Virus record (IMG/VR): IMGVR_UViG_3300032334_001861
Coordinates: 1 to 50,623 of that record
Direction: 5' to 3' (one strand)
Origin: a virus
Length of the DNA: 50,623 nt
Numbering within the stretch: position 1 is the stretch's first letter; each line of letters opens with the position of its first letter. The notes below the pieces were generated by a model. The model did no database searches. It had not been told where the DNA came from and saw only the letters and a program-made list of their open reading frames with translations. The position numbers and the translations under genes were made by a program. Positions 33,442-41,847 of the stretch are shown in pieces.

Positions 33442-36400
33442 TCATCCAAATATCACGCTGTGTGGAAACTTGAGATAACGATCTCCTTCCAGCGGAAGTT
33501 TGTAGCTGTCTGGTCTCTGACGGAACATGGTATGCCTGTTATCGAAGGTGGTAGGACCCACTATACGGTTAGCCTGTACTGTCACATGCCTATAATAGGG
33601 GAATTGGTAACCCAGATTGACTGACTGATCACCAGTATATTGTACATAGTTGTTGCCGTGGCGGCTGCCACCTTTGACATAGACTATGTCATTCAATTCC
33701 ACTTCTTCCACAAACGTCAGGTGGACTATGATATTGCCTAATAGGGTGCTGAACTTATCATATGATATCTGATCCCAGCTGACGCTGGTTGGATCCCAAC
33801 CCACTTGATCTGTCTTGGTAAGGCTGATCTTCCATACCCCAGCTCGTTTGTTCTGCACAGTGGTGCTCTTGTCATAATATCCAGGTATCACTGTATTATT
33901 GCCCAAGGTCCAGCCCTGGTTAGGCAGGCTCAATAATCCTGGATAGGATTCCTGTGTGAAGAATATGATGGTCTTGCCTTCCAGGTCAGCAGTGGTTCCA
34001 TCGATACCACCCAGGTTATAGATGTCACCCAGGCTGCTGGCATCCACAGTTATGAAAGGTATATCCACAGCATAATCCACCGAGTGTTTTGCTATGATAT
34101 TGGGTTGTGCCCTGGTATAATCATCGAATGTCACTGATGGGCTGTCCTTCCAGAACCCAGTCTGTAGATCAAAATTATCGGTCATCACATCATCCAACAC
34201 ATATCTGTCTACCAGGAAACTGATGTCAGTGATATTGAAATCCATATATTTTTTAAGATTGAACAGGCATTCCCTGCCATGTCCTGGTGCCACATGGGCC
34301 AGCACCACAGCTAATTGGAATCCAGGCACTTTACCGTCTGGCTGCACTGTGCTCATCCAGTCTGGTAACACGCTGGTATCGGTCTGTCCCACTGTGGCTA
34401 AGATGTCCTTGCTCATGAGTATCTGATCGTTGAGATAAAATTTGTTGTCTGTGCTCAGTATATAAAAATCACTATTGGTCCTGATCATATCCTGATCTGC
34501 TTTCATAGTGATCTTATCCACAGTTGTGTGGTTGACTGATCTACTCCTGTCACGTGGGTTGATCCATCCTGGTTTTGTTTGTGATAGATCCACGTAGCCG
34601 CTCTGTGGTAGCAGATCATATCTGACATCAGTATCCTGGTTCAGGGTCACATATACCACATCATACTGATGGACGCCATTGGCATCTTTAGCTTGTGCAT
34701 AATGGAATTGGTTCCAAAATAGACGTTTGTTACGATGACGGGTCTGCATGCTCTGCATATATGTGGACAGGGATTTGGCTCCCAGTCCAGCAGCAGTCAA
34801 CACACGGAATTCATTGCTAGTTCCATGGTAGGGATCGCCTGATCTGTATACTTTTTCTGGAGGGAATATGTCTGTGTTATACAACAGATTCAGTATCTTA
34901 CCACGGCTCTGGCTATCTGGCCTGCAAACCAGATAAAGATTGTTATACGGTTCATAGGTGGTATTGATCACATCGAATGTGAATCGTCTCTGATCATTGA
35001 CCGTGTTGTCTTGATCTGTGGCACGTACCAGGATCTCGTATGTCCTATCCCAGGTAGTGGGTGCTTTCAATTGTTTGCGTTGTGCCCTGTTCTTGTCAAA
35101 AGTGGTCTTGCCATGATCCAGGCTATAATGTTGGAAACTGGGCCTGCCACTGATCAGACCATTGCTCAATAACTGGCAACCATCTGGCAGGTGGCTGCCG
35201 CTGTCCAATGTGTAATTCAATATGCGGCCATTCAATGCTGTGGCACTGACTGCCAGTTGGCTGGGGCTACCTGCTCTGATGGAACCCAGATAATCTGGAC
35301 TATTCCAAACAGCCCTGCTGTCGATCGCACCCAACACTGTCAGTGTGTAAAGCACACACCCGGTCTCGAATTGCACGTTGTTGGTCTTGTAGGCTTTTAC
35401 TCCAAAGGTATATGTCTGGCTGTATTCGCTCTGTGCTTGTATACGCCCCACCAGCCAACCTGTGACACTGTCCAGATATATGCCTGGAGGCAAGTCATAG
35501 TCACTGCTTTGCCAATTGGCACTATCCCAACCAGAGTCGTTCTCCCAGCCCAGGCTACCACCGCATAAACTATATGTGAGTTCGTCACCATCGAAATCCC
35601 TGGCACGGAATTGGAAACTGAAGTATTCTCCGCTGCGATATTCACTGAATCCTGCCAGGTCGGTGGTCAACATGATGGGACTACGGATCACATGCTGTCC
35701 GCTGTTCACCACTGACATATCCACTGTCAAGACTTGTTGTGCAGCAGTCATGGTGCTGGTGGCAAAAACGGTCATGCTGTAACGACGATGCACACTGGCT
35801 TTACCGTCGGTGACTTTCACGCTGAAAGTATAAAAATTGTTGATGCTGTCAGGATCGCTCTGGAATCCACCCACACCCCAGATCACCCTGTTAACACCAG
35901 CAGGACTGGTAGCCTGTGACGTTTGTGCTATGGGTAAAGGTTCTATGATACCACTGATCAAACCTGAGCTATCCATGCTGAGCCCGGCAGGAAGTCCGCT
36001 GGTGTATATGCCATTGTCTGTGATATATTCCAGGCTATACACCAACTTATCATTGCTGTTGGCGTCCATGGCCAGTAATTGCAGTTGTAACCTATGGCAA
36101 TCCAAGAAGTTGCCCAGATCATTCATCTGGATATCCAAGCTGGGCAAGTAATTGCCTGTGACAGTGATACTGAAACTCTGATCACTGATCTGGTTCTGCA
36201 GATTAATAGCTCTCATGGTAAAATAGCTGGTCTTATCTATACCCAGATCGCTGGCTTGCCCTTGTATGTAATAACTGATCTTTCCGGTCTGTTTGTTGAC
36301 CTGATTGGTGAATTGCAATCCATCTGGCAGATCACCGCTGACCAGAGATATTATGGTATCTCCACCGATGTTGAATATCTCACCACCCAATCCATTATAC

Positions 36401-37383
36401 CAGGATTGTGCATTGCGATAATCTGTATAACAATATACCTGGGCATCCCTTACAAATCCACTAGCTTGGTCTTCGTTAAAATTATACCCTTGTGTTTTGG
36501 CACCAGCAAATGCCAGGTTATACGTGGGGCTATTAGCAGTACTGAATCCTGCAGGTATAGCTGTGCTTATAGCTGGGCTATATAATGCCACGCCGTTGAG
36601 CCAATAACCTATGATTCCTTGTGGTCTGGGTTTCTGTGCGCCTTGTTGTTTGGTTCCACCAGCCAGTGGCCAGGTCTGATTATAATTTTGTGCTTGTATG
36701 TTGTATGCCAGACGATTACCATAGGCATGATAGGGAGTGCCAGTTGCACTTAGGGTTATGCTGCCATTTACCAGAGCCCAATGGCTGTTCTTTCCATCGT
36801 AATTGCTGGACCCTATGTTATATTGATAATTATAACTTACCGGATTGCTGCCTTTGCCTTTGGAGTTATTCTTGACCACAGGATTGGTATAGTCTCCATA
36901 GTAAGTTTGCCCGATCACATATGGATAGACAGGTTTGGTACCATCCCAGGTGCAAAAATAAGCATAGGTACCGCCAGGATAATCAGGTGTCACACATATC
37001 CTGCCGTTGTGTATATCCAGATCGCCTGTGCCAGTGAACTCGTGATCCTCGATGAAGATGCCAGGAGGATATAGTTTCAGATCAGTAAACCCAGCTGGTC
37101 TTGCCAGTGGGGTTTTCAATCCATAGCCGCTGGCCATGAGCCGCACACCGCTGCGGCTATTTGTGGGATCTTTATATGCCCAGGGACCATAGATGGGAAA
37201 GCCATCCAATGCCCAGCCCATGATCTTGCTGTGGCCATCATTGAATATCAATCCCTGCAAGTAGGGTATAGCTAGTATCTCTGGCGTCAGATTCTGTCCA
37301 GCTTGCAGATGTAATTTATAAAATTCATTACTGCTGATCTTTCCCAGATCACCGCCAGGAGTTTGCCAAACTGGATAAGTCAT
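33442..37383 (-). CDS. Large tail/baseplate-type protein with YHYH-like and Ig-like (He_PIG) domains
   Basis: 1313 residues. The N-terminus 'VWQTPGGDLG' resembles the start of He_PIG repeats. Residues about 45-160 look like a YHYH domain: 'MGWALDGFPIYGPWAY', then 'GGTYAYFCTWDGTKPVYPYV' and 'IGQTYYGD'. At least four He_PIG-type units follow, recognised by 'LPDGLQF', 'LPAGLSMDSSGLISG', 'LPPGIYLDSVTGWLVG' and 'LPDGCQLLSNGLISG'. The C-terminal about 450 residues are unassigned. Such proteins occur in virions of T4-like environmental phages and are thought to bind surface glycans. AAGGA precedes the ATG. It follows the 565-residue fibre gene by 25 nt with no promoter between, so both are on one late transcript. 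Confidence 0.8.
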   Translation of the reverse strand: MTYPVWQTPGGDLGKISSNEFYKLHLQAGQNLTPEILAIPYLQGLIFNDGHSKIMGWALDGFPIYGPWAYKDPTNSRSGVRLMASGYGLKTPLARPAGFTDLKLYPPGIFIEDHEFTGTGDLDIHNGRICVTPDYPGGTYAYFCTWDGTKPVYPYVIGQTYYGDYTNPVVKNNSKGKGSNPVSYNYQYNIGSSNYDGKNSHWALVNGSITLSATGTPYHAYGNRLAYNIQAQNYNQTWPLAGGTKQQGAQKPRPQGIIGYWLNGVALYSPAISTAIPAGFSTANSPTYNLAFAGAKTQGYNFNEDQASGFVRDAQVYCYTDYRNAQSWYNGLGGEIFNIGGDTIISLVSGDLPDGLQFTNQVNKQTGKISYYIQGQASDLGIDKTSYFTMRAINLQNQISDQSFSITVTGNYLPSLDIQMNDLGNFLDCHRLQLQLLAMDANSNDKLVYSLEYITDNGIYTSGLPAGLSMDSSGLISGIIEPLPIAQTSQATSPAGVNRVIWGVGGFQSDPDSINNFYTFSVKVTDGKASVHRRYSMTVFATSTMTAAQQVLTVDMSVVNSGQHVIRSPIMLTTDLAGFSEYRSGEYFSFQFRARDFDGDELTYSLCGGSLGWENDSGWDSANWQSSDYDLPPGIYLDSVTGWLVGRIQAQSEYSQTYTFGVKAYKTNNVQFETGCVLYTLTVLGAIDSRAVWNSPDYLGSIRAGSPSQLAVSATALNGRILNYTLDSGSHLPDGCQLLSNGLISGRPSFQHYSLDHGKTTFDKNRAQRKQLKAPTTWDRTYEILVRATDQDNTVNDQRRFTFDVINTTYEPYNNLYLVCRPDSQSRGKILNLLYNTDIFPPEKVYRSGDPYHGTSNEFRVLTAAGLGAKSLSTYMQSMQTRHRNKRLFWNQFHYAQAKDANGVHQYDVVYVTLNQDTDVRYDLLPQSGYVDLSQTKPGWINPRDRSRSVNHTTVDKITMKADQDMIRTNSDFYILSTDNKFYLNDQILMSKDILATVGQTDTSVLPDWMSTVQPDGKVPGFQLAVVLAHVAPGHGRECLFNLKKYMDFNITDISFLVDRYVLDDVMTDNFDLQTGFWKDSPSVTFDDYTRAQPNIIAKHSVDYAVDIPFITVDASSLGDIYNLGGIDGTTADLEGKTIIFFTQESYPGLLSLPNQGWTLGNNTVIPGYYDKSTTVQNKRAGVWKISLTKTDQVGWDPTSVSWDQISYDKFSTLLGNIIVHLTFVEEVELNDIVYVKGGSRHGNNYVQYTGDQSVNLGYQFPYYRHVTVQANRIVGPTTFDNRHTMFRQRPDSYKLPLEGDRYLKFPHSVIFG

Positions 37384-37408
37384 AGTGGTCCTTATTAGTA
37401 CTCAGAGT

Positions 37409-39106
37409 TTACACAGTACCTACGATGTTGACATATACGTCATTGATAGTAGTCCCAACAGTGTAGAAATCCAGGAAGGCAGTAATACCAGCAGCTATAT
37501 TCACGTTGGCATTGTTACGATTGTTCCGTGTATTTGGTAGGGTTATCTGACGCAATACACCAGCAGTGTTCCTGATGATCACCGTGACATGTTTTCCTGA
37601 ATTGATGTTGCTGCTGTTGACATTTACTGCAAAATCTGCAGATATATCCATCTTAACTATACCAGTGGCTCGTTCTCTCAGATCCACTGTATAACTGGTG
37701 CTGGTTGCACCTAAGTCTGCACTATCATGGATCAGACCATTGATGGCACGTACAGGTGTGCCCAGTGTCAGGTTACCTGACAATGTGCTTGTGCCGCTGA
37801 CTGATATGTTGCCTGACAAGAATAGATCTTTTGCACTAGTGGTGCCGCTCACTGTCAGTGCTGTCAGAGCACCCACTGTGCGAATGTTGGGTTGGGCATT
37901 GCCTGTGACTGTCTGGCTGGTGATGCTGCTGGTAGCACTGCCGCTGAGTGTGGCATATTGTGCTGTGCCTGCTGTGACTGCGCTGCTGGCAGTGCCTGTG
38001 AGGTTACCTATCAAACTACCAGTCAAGCTGACATTACCCTGTACAGCCAGGTCATACCCCCATGTGGTGGCATAGACAGTGGCAAACTTGCGTGTGGCAC
38101 TGCCAATATCGTAAGCCATGTCCACGCTGGAATCAGAGTCGCCAGGTAATCCTGGCAGCATTGCACTGCCCAACTGTATGGCGCCGGAACCATCTGACCA
38201 ACGCACATACAGCTGACCTTGTGTGCTGATGTCGTCCACACTGGCTATCTTGCCAAAGGTAGCTATATCGCCTGTGCTGATGTTATTGCTGTATACGGTG
38301 CGGAATGGCATGTCTGGACTACCGATATCAAATACATCCAGTGCATTAGCCACGATGGCTGCGCCTGGTTTGGGATTGCCATTGCCATATTTCCAATCTG
38401 CGATGACCTGCCCTTGTACTGTGACGTCATCTAATACCAGCAAAGTGCCTTCCACGTTAACTGTTGTGAAGTTGGCATATGTGGCAGTATTGGGACCGAT
38501 AGGGGTGTTATCCAACCAATCGAAACCCTGGTTCTGATACATGAGTGTGCTGGCGTATACGTTGGCCACATAGATGCTGCGGAAATATCTGCTGCTGCTA
38601 CCGATGTCATAATGTACTGTGACATTAGCTGATAAATCTGTGCTTAACCCAGGCAATATGGCAGTGCCACCACTGGCAGGTTTCACATATAAGACACCTG
38701 TAGCACTGAGGTCACCGCCCACTTCCACATCACCGCTGGTCATGACGTCATGGAACACACCGCTGGGGGCGCTTATCATCTGGCCACTGAATATGCTGCC
38801 ATTGGCTCCTATGCCACCTTGCACTTGGAGGGCACCAGTGCCGCCACTGGTGCTCTGTGTGGTGCTCTGTACTATGAGATTATTGAGTGTGCCCAGTACC
38901 ACTCTACCGCCACCGGCTGGCACCAGGTCCAGGTCTGTGTTATTGGTGGTGGTGCTGATAATATTATTGCTGATTTGTATGTTACTGCTGCTGAACGCAG
39001 TGTAAAGTTCTTGAAAATTGTCGTTTGTCTTGGTGAACGCTACACGTAGAGCATCACCTGTGGTATCATTGGGAACTATACCTACGTTTATTATCTGCCT
39101 GGTCAT
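37409..39106 (-). CDS. Long tail fibre-type protein
   Basis: 565 residues. 'IINVGIVPNDTTGDALRVAF' then 'TKTNDNFQELYTAF' is the classic N-terminal signature of tail fibre proteins in many phages. Three copies of a 'DIGS...F..VY' unit ('YDIGSSSRYFRSIYVANVYA', 'FDIGSPDMPFRTVYSNNIST', 'YDIGSATRKFATVYATTWGY') mark a repeated beta shaft, as in T4 long-fibre proteins. The composition is Ser/Thr/Gly/Val-rich. A late promoter lies 18 nt upstream. It heads the fibre operon 39.1-32.5 kb. Confidence 0.85.
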   Translation of the reverse strand: MTRQIINVGIVPNDTTGDALRVAFTKTNDNFQELYTAFSSSNIQISNNIISTTTNNTDLDLVPAGGGRVVLGTLNNLIVQSTTQSTSGGTGALQVQGGIGANGSIFSGQMISAPSGVFHDVMTSGDVEVGGDLSATGVLYVKPASGGTAILPGLSTDLSANVTVHYDIGSSSRYFRSIYVANVYASTLMYQNQGFDWLDNTPIGPNTATYANFTTVNVEGTLLVLDDVTVQGQVIADWKYGNGNPKPGAAIVANALDVFDIGSPDMPFRTVYSNNISTGDIATFGKIASVDDISTQGQLYVRWSDGSGAIQLGSAMLPGLPGDSDSSVDMAYDIGSATRKFATVYATTWGYDLAVQGNVSLTGSLIGNLTGTASSAVTAGTAQYATLSGSATSSITSQTVTGNAQPNIRTVGALTALTVSGTTSAKDLFLSGNISVSGTSTLSGNLTLGTPVRAINGLIHDSADLGATSTSYTVDLRERATGIVKMDISADFAVNVNSSNINSGKHVTVIIRNTAGVLRQITLPNTRNNRNNANVNIAAGITAFLDFYTVGTTINDVYVNIVGTV

Positions 39107-39124
39107 CTGATATCTCCTGCTGGT

Positions 39125-39132
39125 TATTTATC
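39125..39132 (-). promoter_or_regulatory. T4-type late promoter (GATAAATA) for fibre genes
   Basis: CTGATAAATA on the minus strand, 18 nt before the ATG at 39106, with GGAGATAT in the leader. Confidence 0.75.
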
Positions 39133-39149
39133 AGCAGGAGCCATATATC

Positions 39150-39476
39150 TCAGAGACTGACGCTTGTGCCGCAACCACAACTGCTTTTAGCTGCTGGATT
39201 GCTCACTTTGATGTGGCTGTTAAACATGTCTGAAACATAATCCACAGTGCTTCCCAGCACATGCATCTGGCTGGCAGCATCAATCACCAGGTAATAGTCT
39301 GGTGCCAAAGTGATCACATGGTCGCTCTTATCAGGTTCCATGTGTGATACAGGTTCCCAATAATACTCGAACCCAGCACATCCACCACCTTGGAGTCCAA
39401 ACTTCAGATAATGGTACTGTTTATTTTCCAGTACTTTTACCAGATGCTTGTGTGCATTGTCAGTCAAGTTTATCAT
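39150..39476 (-). CDS. iscA: A-type iron-sulfur carrier (IscA/ErpA/HesB family)
   Basis: 108 residues, the family's usual length. All three cluster-ligand cysteines are present: C33 in 'GGGCAGF' and C100/C102 in the C-terminal 'CGCG'. The family receives Fe-S clusters from a scaffold and passes them to client proteins. The ATG shares a base with the stop of the IF-1 gene (TAATG). No Fe-S client is recognised in the window; a phage client elsewhere or a host enzyme are both possible. Confidence 0.9.
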   Translation of the reverse strand: MINLTDNAHKHLVKVLENKQYHYLKFGLQGGGCAGFEYYWEPVSHMEPDKSDHVITLAPDYYLVIDAASQMHVLGSTVDYVSDMFNSHIKVSNPAAKSSCGCGTSVSL

Positions 39477-39691
39477 TACCTGTACCTGTAAGTTATCCGT
39501 CCCTTGCTGAGATCATAAGCACTCATCTCCACCTGTACTCGATCGCTGGTGATGATCTTGATCTTGTTCTTTCTCACGCTACCTGCTGTATATGCGACTA
39601 TATGGTGCCCATCGATGTCAACTCTGAACATACCGTTGGGTAAAACTTCCAATATACTCCCATCCATTCTTACTAAATCTTCTTTGGTCAT
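39476..39691 (-). CDS. infA: Translation initiation factor IF-1 homologue
   Basis: 71 residues (E. coli IF-1 has 72) aligning over its full length with the S1/OB-fold: 'GSILEVLPNGMFRVDIDG', 'VRKNKIKIITSDRVQVEMS' and the nearly invariant 'YDLSKGRITYRYR' end. IF-1 binds the 30S A site during initiation. It is diverged from typical bacterial IF-1 in the middle ('HHIVAYTAG'). It is coupled to the Fe-S carrier by TAATG. A CATAAATA late-promoter-like box lies 7 nt upstream; no ribosome site is seen. It could redirect initiation on phage mRNAs, which is inference. Confidence 0.92.
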   Translation of the reverse strand: MTKEDLVRMDGSILEVLPNGMFRVDIDGHHIVAYTAGSVRKNKIKIITSDRVQVEMSAYDLSKGRITYRYR

Positions 39692-39698
39692 GCGCTGA

Positions 39699-39706
39699 TA
39701 TTTATG
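39699..39706 (-). promoter_or_regulatory. Late-promoter-like box (CATAAATA) before the IF-1 gene
   Basis: Minus strand, 7 nt before the ATG at 39691 and overlapping the upstream gene's stop. It has one base different from the T4 consensus. Its distance matches the perfect TATAAATA at 27394-27401. Confidence 0.45.
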
Positions 39707-40055
39707 TACCGGTGCCAGTGGTGGTTTTAATCACAGCCTGTTGAAATTCATTCCAATGATATCCCACAGGATAATTGCGAGTGGGATCACTATATTGTGA
39801 TGTGCTATCTGACCAATAACTTCCTGTCTTATAGTTGCCCATCTCACCTCTCAGATTGGTTATATCGATCCTCAAGCGCAACAATTCATGGTACATGACC
39901 TGTAGTGGTCCGTATCCATCTGTGTCATCTGTGTCATCTGTTATGATACTGGCTACTAGTGCCTGCTCTAACAGATCTTTCACAATAGGATTATCGTTGC
40001 TGAACAGACGGTCTATGCGGCGCAAGTGTTCCAACAGATGGTTATCTTCCGTCAT
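39702..40055 (-). CDS. Small phage protein of unknown function
   Basis: 117 residues from the ATG at 40055, which has AAGGG 9 nt upstream; the longer frame to 40160 only covers the end of the methyltransferase gene. The N-terminal half is helical ('LLEHLRRIDRLFSNDNPIVK') with an acidic DTDDTD run; the C-terminal half is Tyr/Ser/Thr-rich and ends 'TTTGTGT'. That mix resembles small virion or neck-type proteins, but nothing definite can be said. Confidence 0.65.
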   Translation of the reverse strand: MTEDNHLLEHLRRIDRLFSNDNPIVKDLLEQALVASIITDDTDDTDGYGPLQVMYHELLRLRIDITNLRGEMGNYKTGSYWSDSTSQYSDPTRNYPVGYHWNEFQQAVIKTTTGTGT

Positions 40056-40608
40056 CTGATATGCCCTTGCGATCATACAGGACGGTGACACCAGGCCCGT
40101 AATACAGGTGTTCCAGGATATGCCAGCTATCGGCCTGGTTGATGAAGTTATTGATGCCATGGATCAGTCCACAAGTCTGTATGTTGGCATCGATCCTGAC
40201 ATTGGGATCAGGATCATGTGCATTGTCATAAGTGCCTGTGACCAATATGTAACGGCTGACATTTTTATGGTGCTTCATCAGTTCTGTGTATTTGGTCTGT
40301 CCTTCTGCAAAGGTGTCTATATACAACAGATCAGTGTCAGCGATCTTTAACTGGTTGTAATCACATTGCTGGAATTCAAAACGGATGTTCTGGGCTGCAC
40401 ATATGCTGGAAAACTGGTTGGTTTCTTGTGGCGCCTGGTTGTACAAGCAGATGCTGTCAGGCTTGGCTGCGATGGCTGTGAGCAGGCTGAGCCCATTGCC
40501 GCAACCTAGTATACTGACCCTACGGACCCTGCTGGCATATCTCAGCAAGCACAACATCTGGGTATTGCGATTCAAGTTAGCATTGAGGTTTTGATAGATT
40601 GTTTTCAT
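40042..40608 (-). CDS. Class I SAM-dependent methyltransferase-like protein
   Basis: 188 residues. 'VSILGCGNGLSLLTAI' (about 31-46) is the glycine-rich SAM-binding motif I. 'DLLYIDTFAEGQTKYTELMK' resembles the motif after strand 4 in the Methyltransf_24-like small-molecule/O-methyltransferases found in phages. No DNA-methylase catalytic motif (NPPY or PC) is visible, so a DNA target is not supported. The gene overlaps its downstream neighbour by 14 nt. The substrate is unknown; capsule or virion glycan modification is one option, given the sugar genes nearby. Confidence 0.7.
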   Translation of the reverse strand: MKTIYQNLNANLNRNTQMLCLLRYASRVRRVSILGCGNGLSLLTAIAAKPDSICLYNQAPQETNQFSSICAAQNIRFEFQQCDYNQLKIADTDLLYIDTFAEGQTKYTELMKHHKNVSRYILVTGTYDNAHDPDPNVRIDANIQTCGLIHGINNFINQADSWHILEHLYYGPGVTVLYDRKGISDDGR

Positions 40609-40615
40609 ATGTGAT

Positions 40616-40951
40616 TTATGCCTTGTTTGCCTTGTCCCTGCCGATATTTGGATCTACGATGGCCAGCATGGTGCGATATATTTCCCAGGATTCTTTCAAT
40701 CCAGGATGTTGCTCGCGCAACTCTGCTTCATGATCTTGTTGCCTCACAGCTTGTAGTGCATCTTCATAATTGTACCATTTGCCGTTGACGTTACTCAAGT
40801 AGAATTTCTCTTTGTCACCAAACTTGTGTTTGCTGATGGTCTTGCCACCATCAGGGCTTTCCATGATCCAAGGTTTACCTTCAGCTGCTGGTTGTTGTTG
40901 CAATGCTGACTGTATTTCTTTGATCAATTCTCTACGCTCCCTATCTGTCAT
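40616..40951 (-). CDS. Phage protein of unknown function
   Basis: 111 residues with helical ends and a short middle beta segment ('WIMESPDGGKTISKHKFGDK', 'FYLSNVNGKWYNYEDAL'). The C-terminal helix 'LREQHPGLKESWEIYRTML' resembles helices found in small T4-like phage proteins. The ATG overlaps the upstream stop by 4 nt. No function is recognised. Confidence 0.75.
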   Translation of the reverse strand: MTDRERRELIKEIQSALQQQPAAEGKPWIMESPDGGKTISKHKFGDKEKFYLSNVNGKWYNYEDALQAVRQQDHEAELREQHPGLKESWEIYRTMLAIVDPNIGRDKANKA

Positions 40952-41358
40952 CCACGCCTGCTTTGTGAACCCAGATTAGTTTTATCTGACTCTGGACTGA
41001 AGTATTGTATGGGACCTTTGTTATAAGCCATGGTGGTCCTAGCAGCTTTTTCCATGACAGCTCGTTGTACTTCTGGCGATTCCTTGTGCAGGTTAGCCAT
41101 TATACCTTTCTTGAAACCGTTGCCAATGCCATTGCTAAGTTCAGCACTATGACGAGTGACAGTATAATCTGGTATGCTGTTGACATATTTGCCCTTGAAT
41201 GCTCGTTGCAGGTCACGTTGCTCAGGATGCAATCCACGTTCACGCAACCATGCATCGTGTTTAGCTGCGGCAGCGATAGCTTTAGCACTTTTTGACTTCT
41301 TGTTCTTGCTGTTGTAACGGGTGGTTGTGACAAATACCGGTGCCAGGTGCATGCTCAT
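40948..41358 (-). CDS. Basic phage protein of unknown function
   Basis: 136 residues, very basic at the N-terminus ('TRYNSKNKKSKSAKAIAAAA'). The opening 'MSMHLAPVFVTT' and 'HDAWLRERGL' recall a small protein widespread in tailed phages of aquatic bacteria, with no assigned function. GAGGGA stands 6 nt before the ATG; the start overlaps the upstream stop and the end overlaps the next gene, both by 4 nt. Confidence 0.75.
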   Translation of the reverse strand: MSMHLAPVFVTTTRYNSKNKKSKSAKAIAAAAKHDAWLRERGLHPEQRDLQRAFKGKYVNSIPDYTVTRHSAELSNGIGNGFKKGIMANLHKESPEVQRAVMEKAARTTMAYNKGPIQYFSPESDKTNLGSQSRRG

Positions 41359-41600
41359 TTCATATCCCTCAATTTGTCTGCCAGGCGTTGTTCTTTGTGT
41401 CGTTCCATGTCCACTTTGGCTTTGGCCATCTGGTACAAAGTGTACAGACCAAAAGCAGCTAACATGGAGTTTACTACAGTATCTGGGTCTGCGTCAAACA
41501 TTTGTTTACCTGCTGCTACTGCACCTGCAAACAGCATGAACACAGCAAAGATATAAAACAACCATGTGGCCATGGTCTTGATGACCCTAGCGTCGAACAT
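41355..41600 (-). CDS. Small two-TM membrane protein, paralogue B
   Basis: 81 residues from the ATG at 41600 (AAGGAC 7 nt upstream). It opens 'MFDARVIKTMATWLFYIFAV', closely recalling the start of its neighbour ('MDTRVIKRFMGYLLWGVTW'), has two hydrophobic segments (about 10-28 and 40-58) and a basic tail ('AKVDMERHKEQRLADKLRD'). It overlaps the neighbour by 14 nt. The pair looks like an old tandem duplication. No function is recognised; superinfection exclusion or lysis control are only possibilities. Confidence 0.7.
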   Translation of the reverse strand: MFDARVIKTMATWLFYIFAVFMLFAGAVAAGKQMFDADPDTVVNSMLAAFGLYTLYQMAKAKVDMERHKEQRLADKLRDMK

Positions 41601-41847
41601 CACGTTTGTCCTTGTGTAGGTTGTGCAGATCTTCATGGCGGATCTCGTGGTGTGCATGCCGCCACAGCATATAAATTCCGAATGATCCCACGGCAGCAAT
41701 AACTGCGATCATGGGAAACAGATGCATACCACCTGTGAGGGAAAGGCTGATCCAGACCAGACCAGCAATGATACCTGTGAGGCAAACAGTCCAGGTCACC
41801 CCCCATAGGAGATAACCCATAAACCGTTTAATTACGCGAGTGTCCAT
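41587..41847 (-). CDS. Small two-TM membrane protein with His-rich tail, paralogue A
   Basis: 86 residues, with hydrophobic segments at about 10-33 and 42-62 and a histidine-rich basic tail ('WRHAHHEIRHEDLHNLHKDK'). The N-terminus 'MDTRVIKRFMG' parallels the next gene's. It overlaps the upstream coiled-coil gene by 20 nt. The seven or so histidines in the tail could bind metal or respond to pH; this is inference. Function unknown. Confidence 0.7.
   Translation of the reverse strand: MDTRVIKRFMGYLLWGVTWTVCLTGIIAGLVWISLSLTGGMHLFPMIAVIAAVGSFGIYMLWRHAHHEIRHEDLHNLHKDKRDVRR

Noticed and set aside
40042-40608. Methyltransferase as a DNA methylase
   Set aside because: Only the SAM-binding motif is clear; no NPPY/DPPY or Pro-Cys catalytic motif is present.
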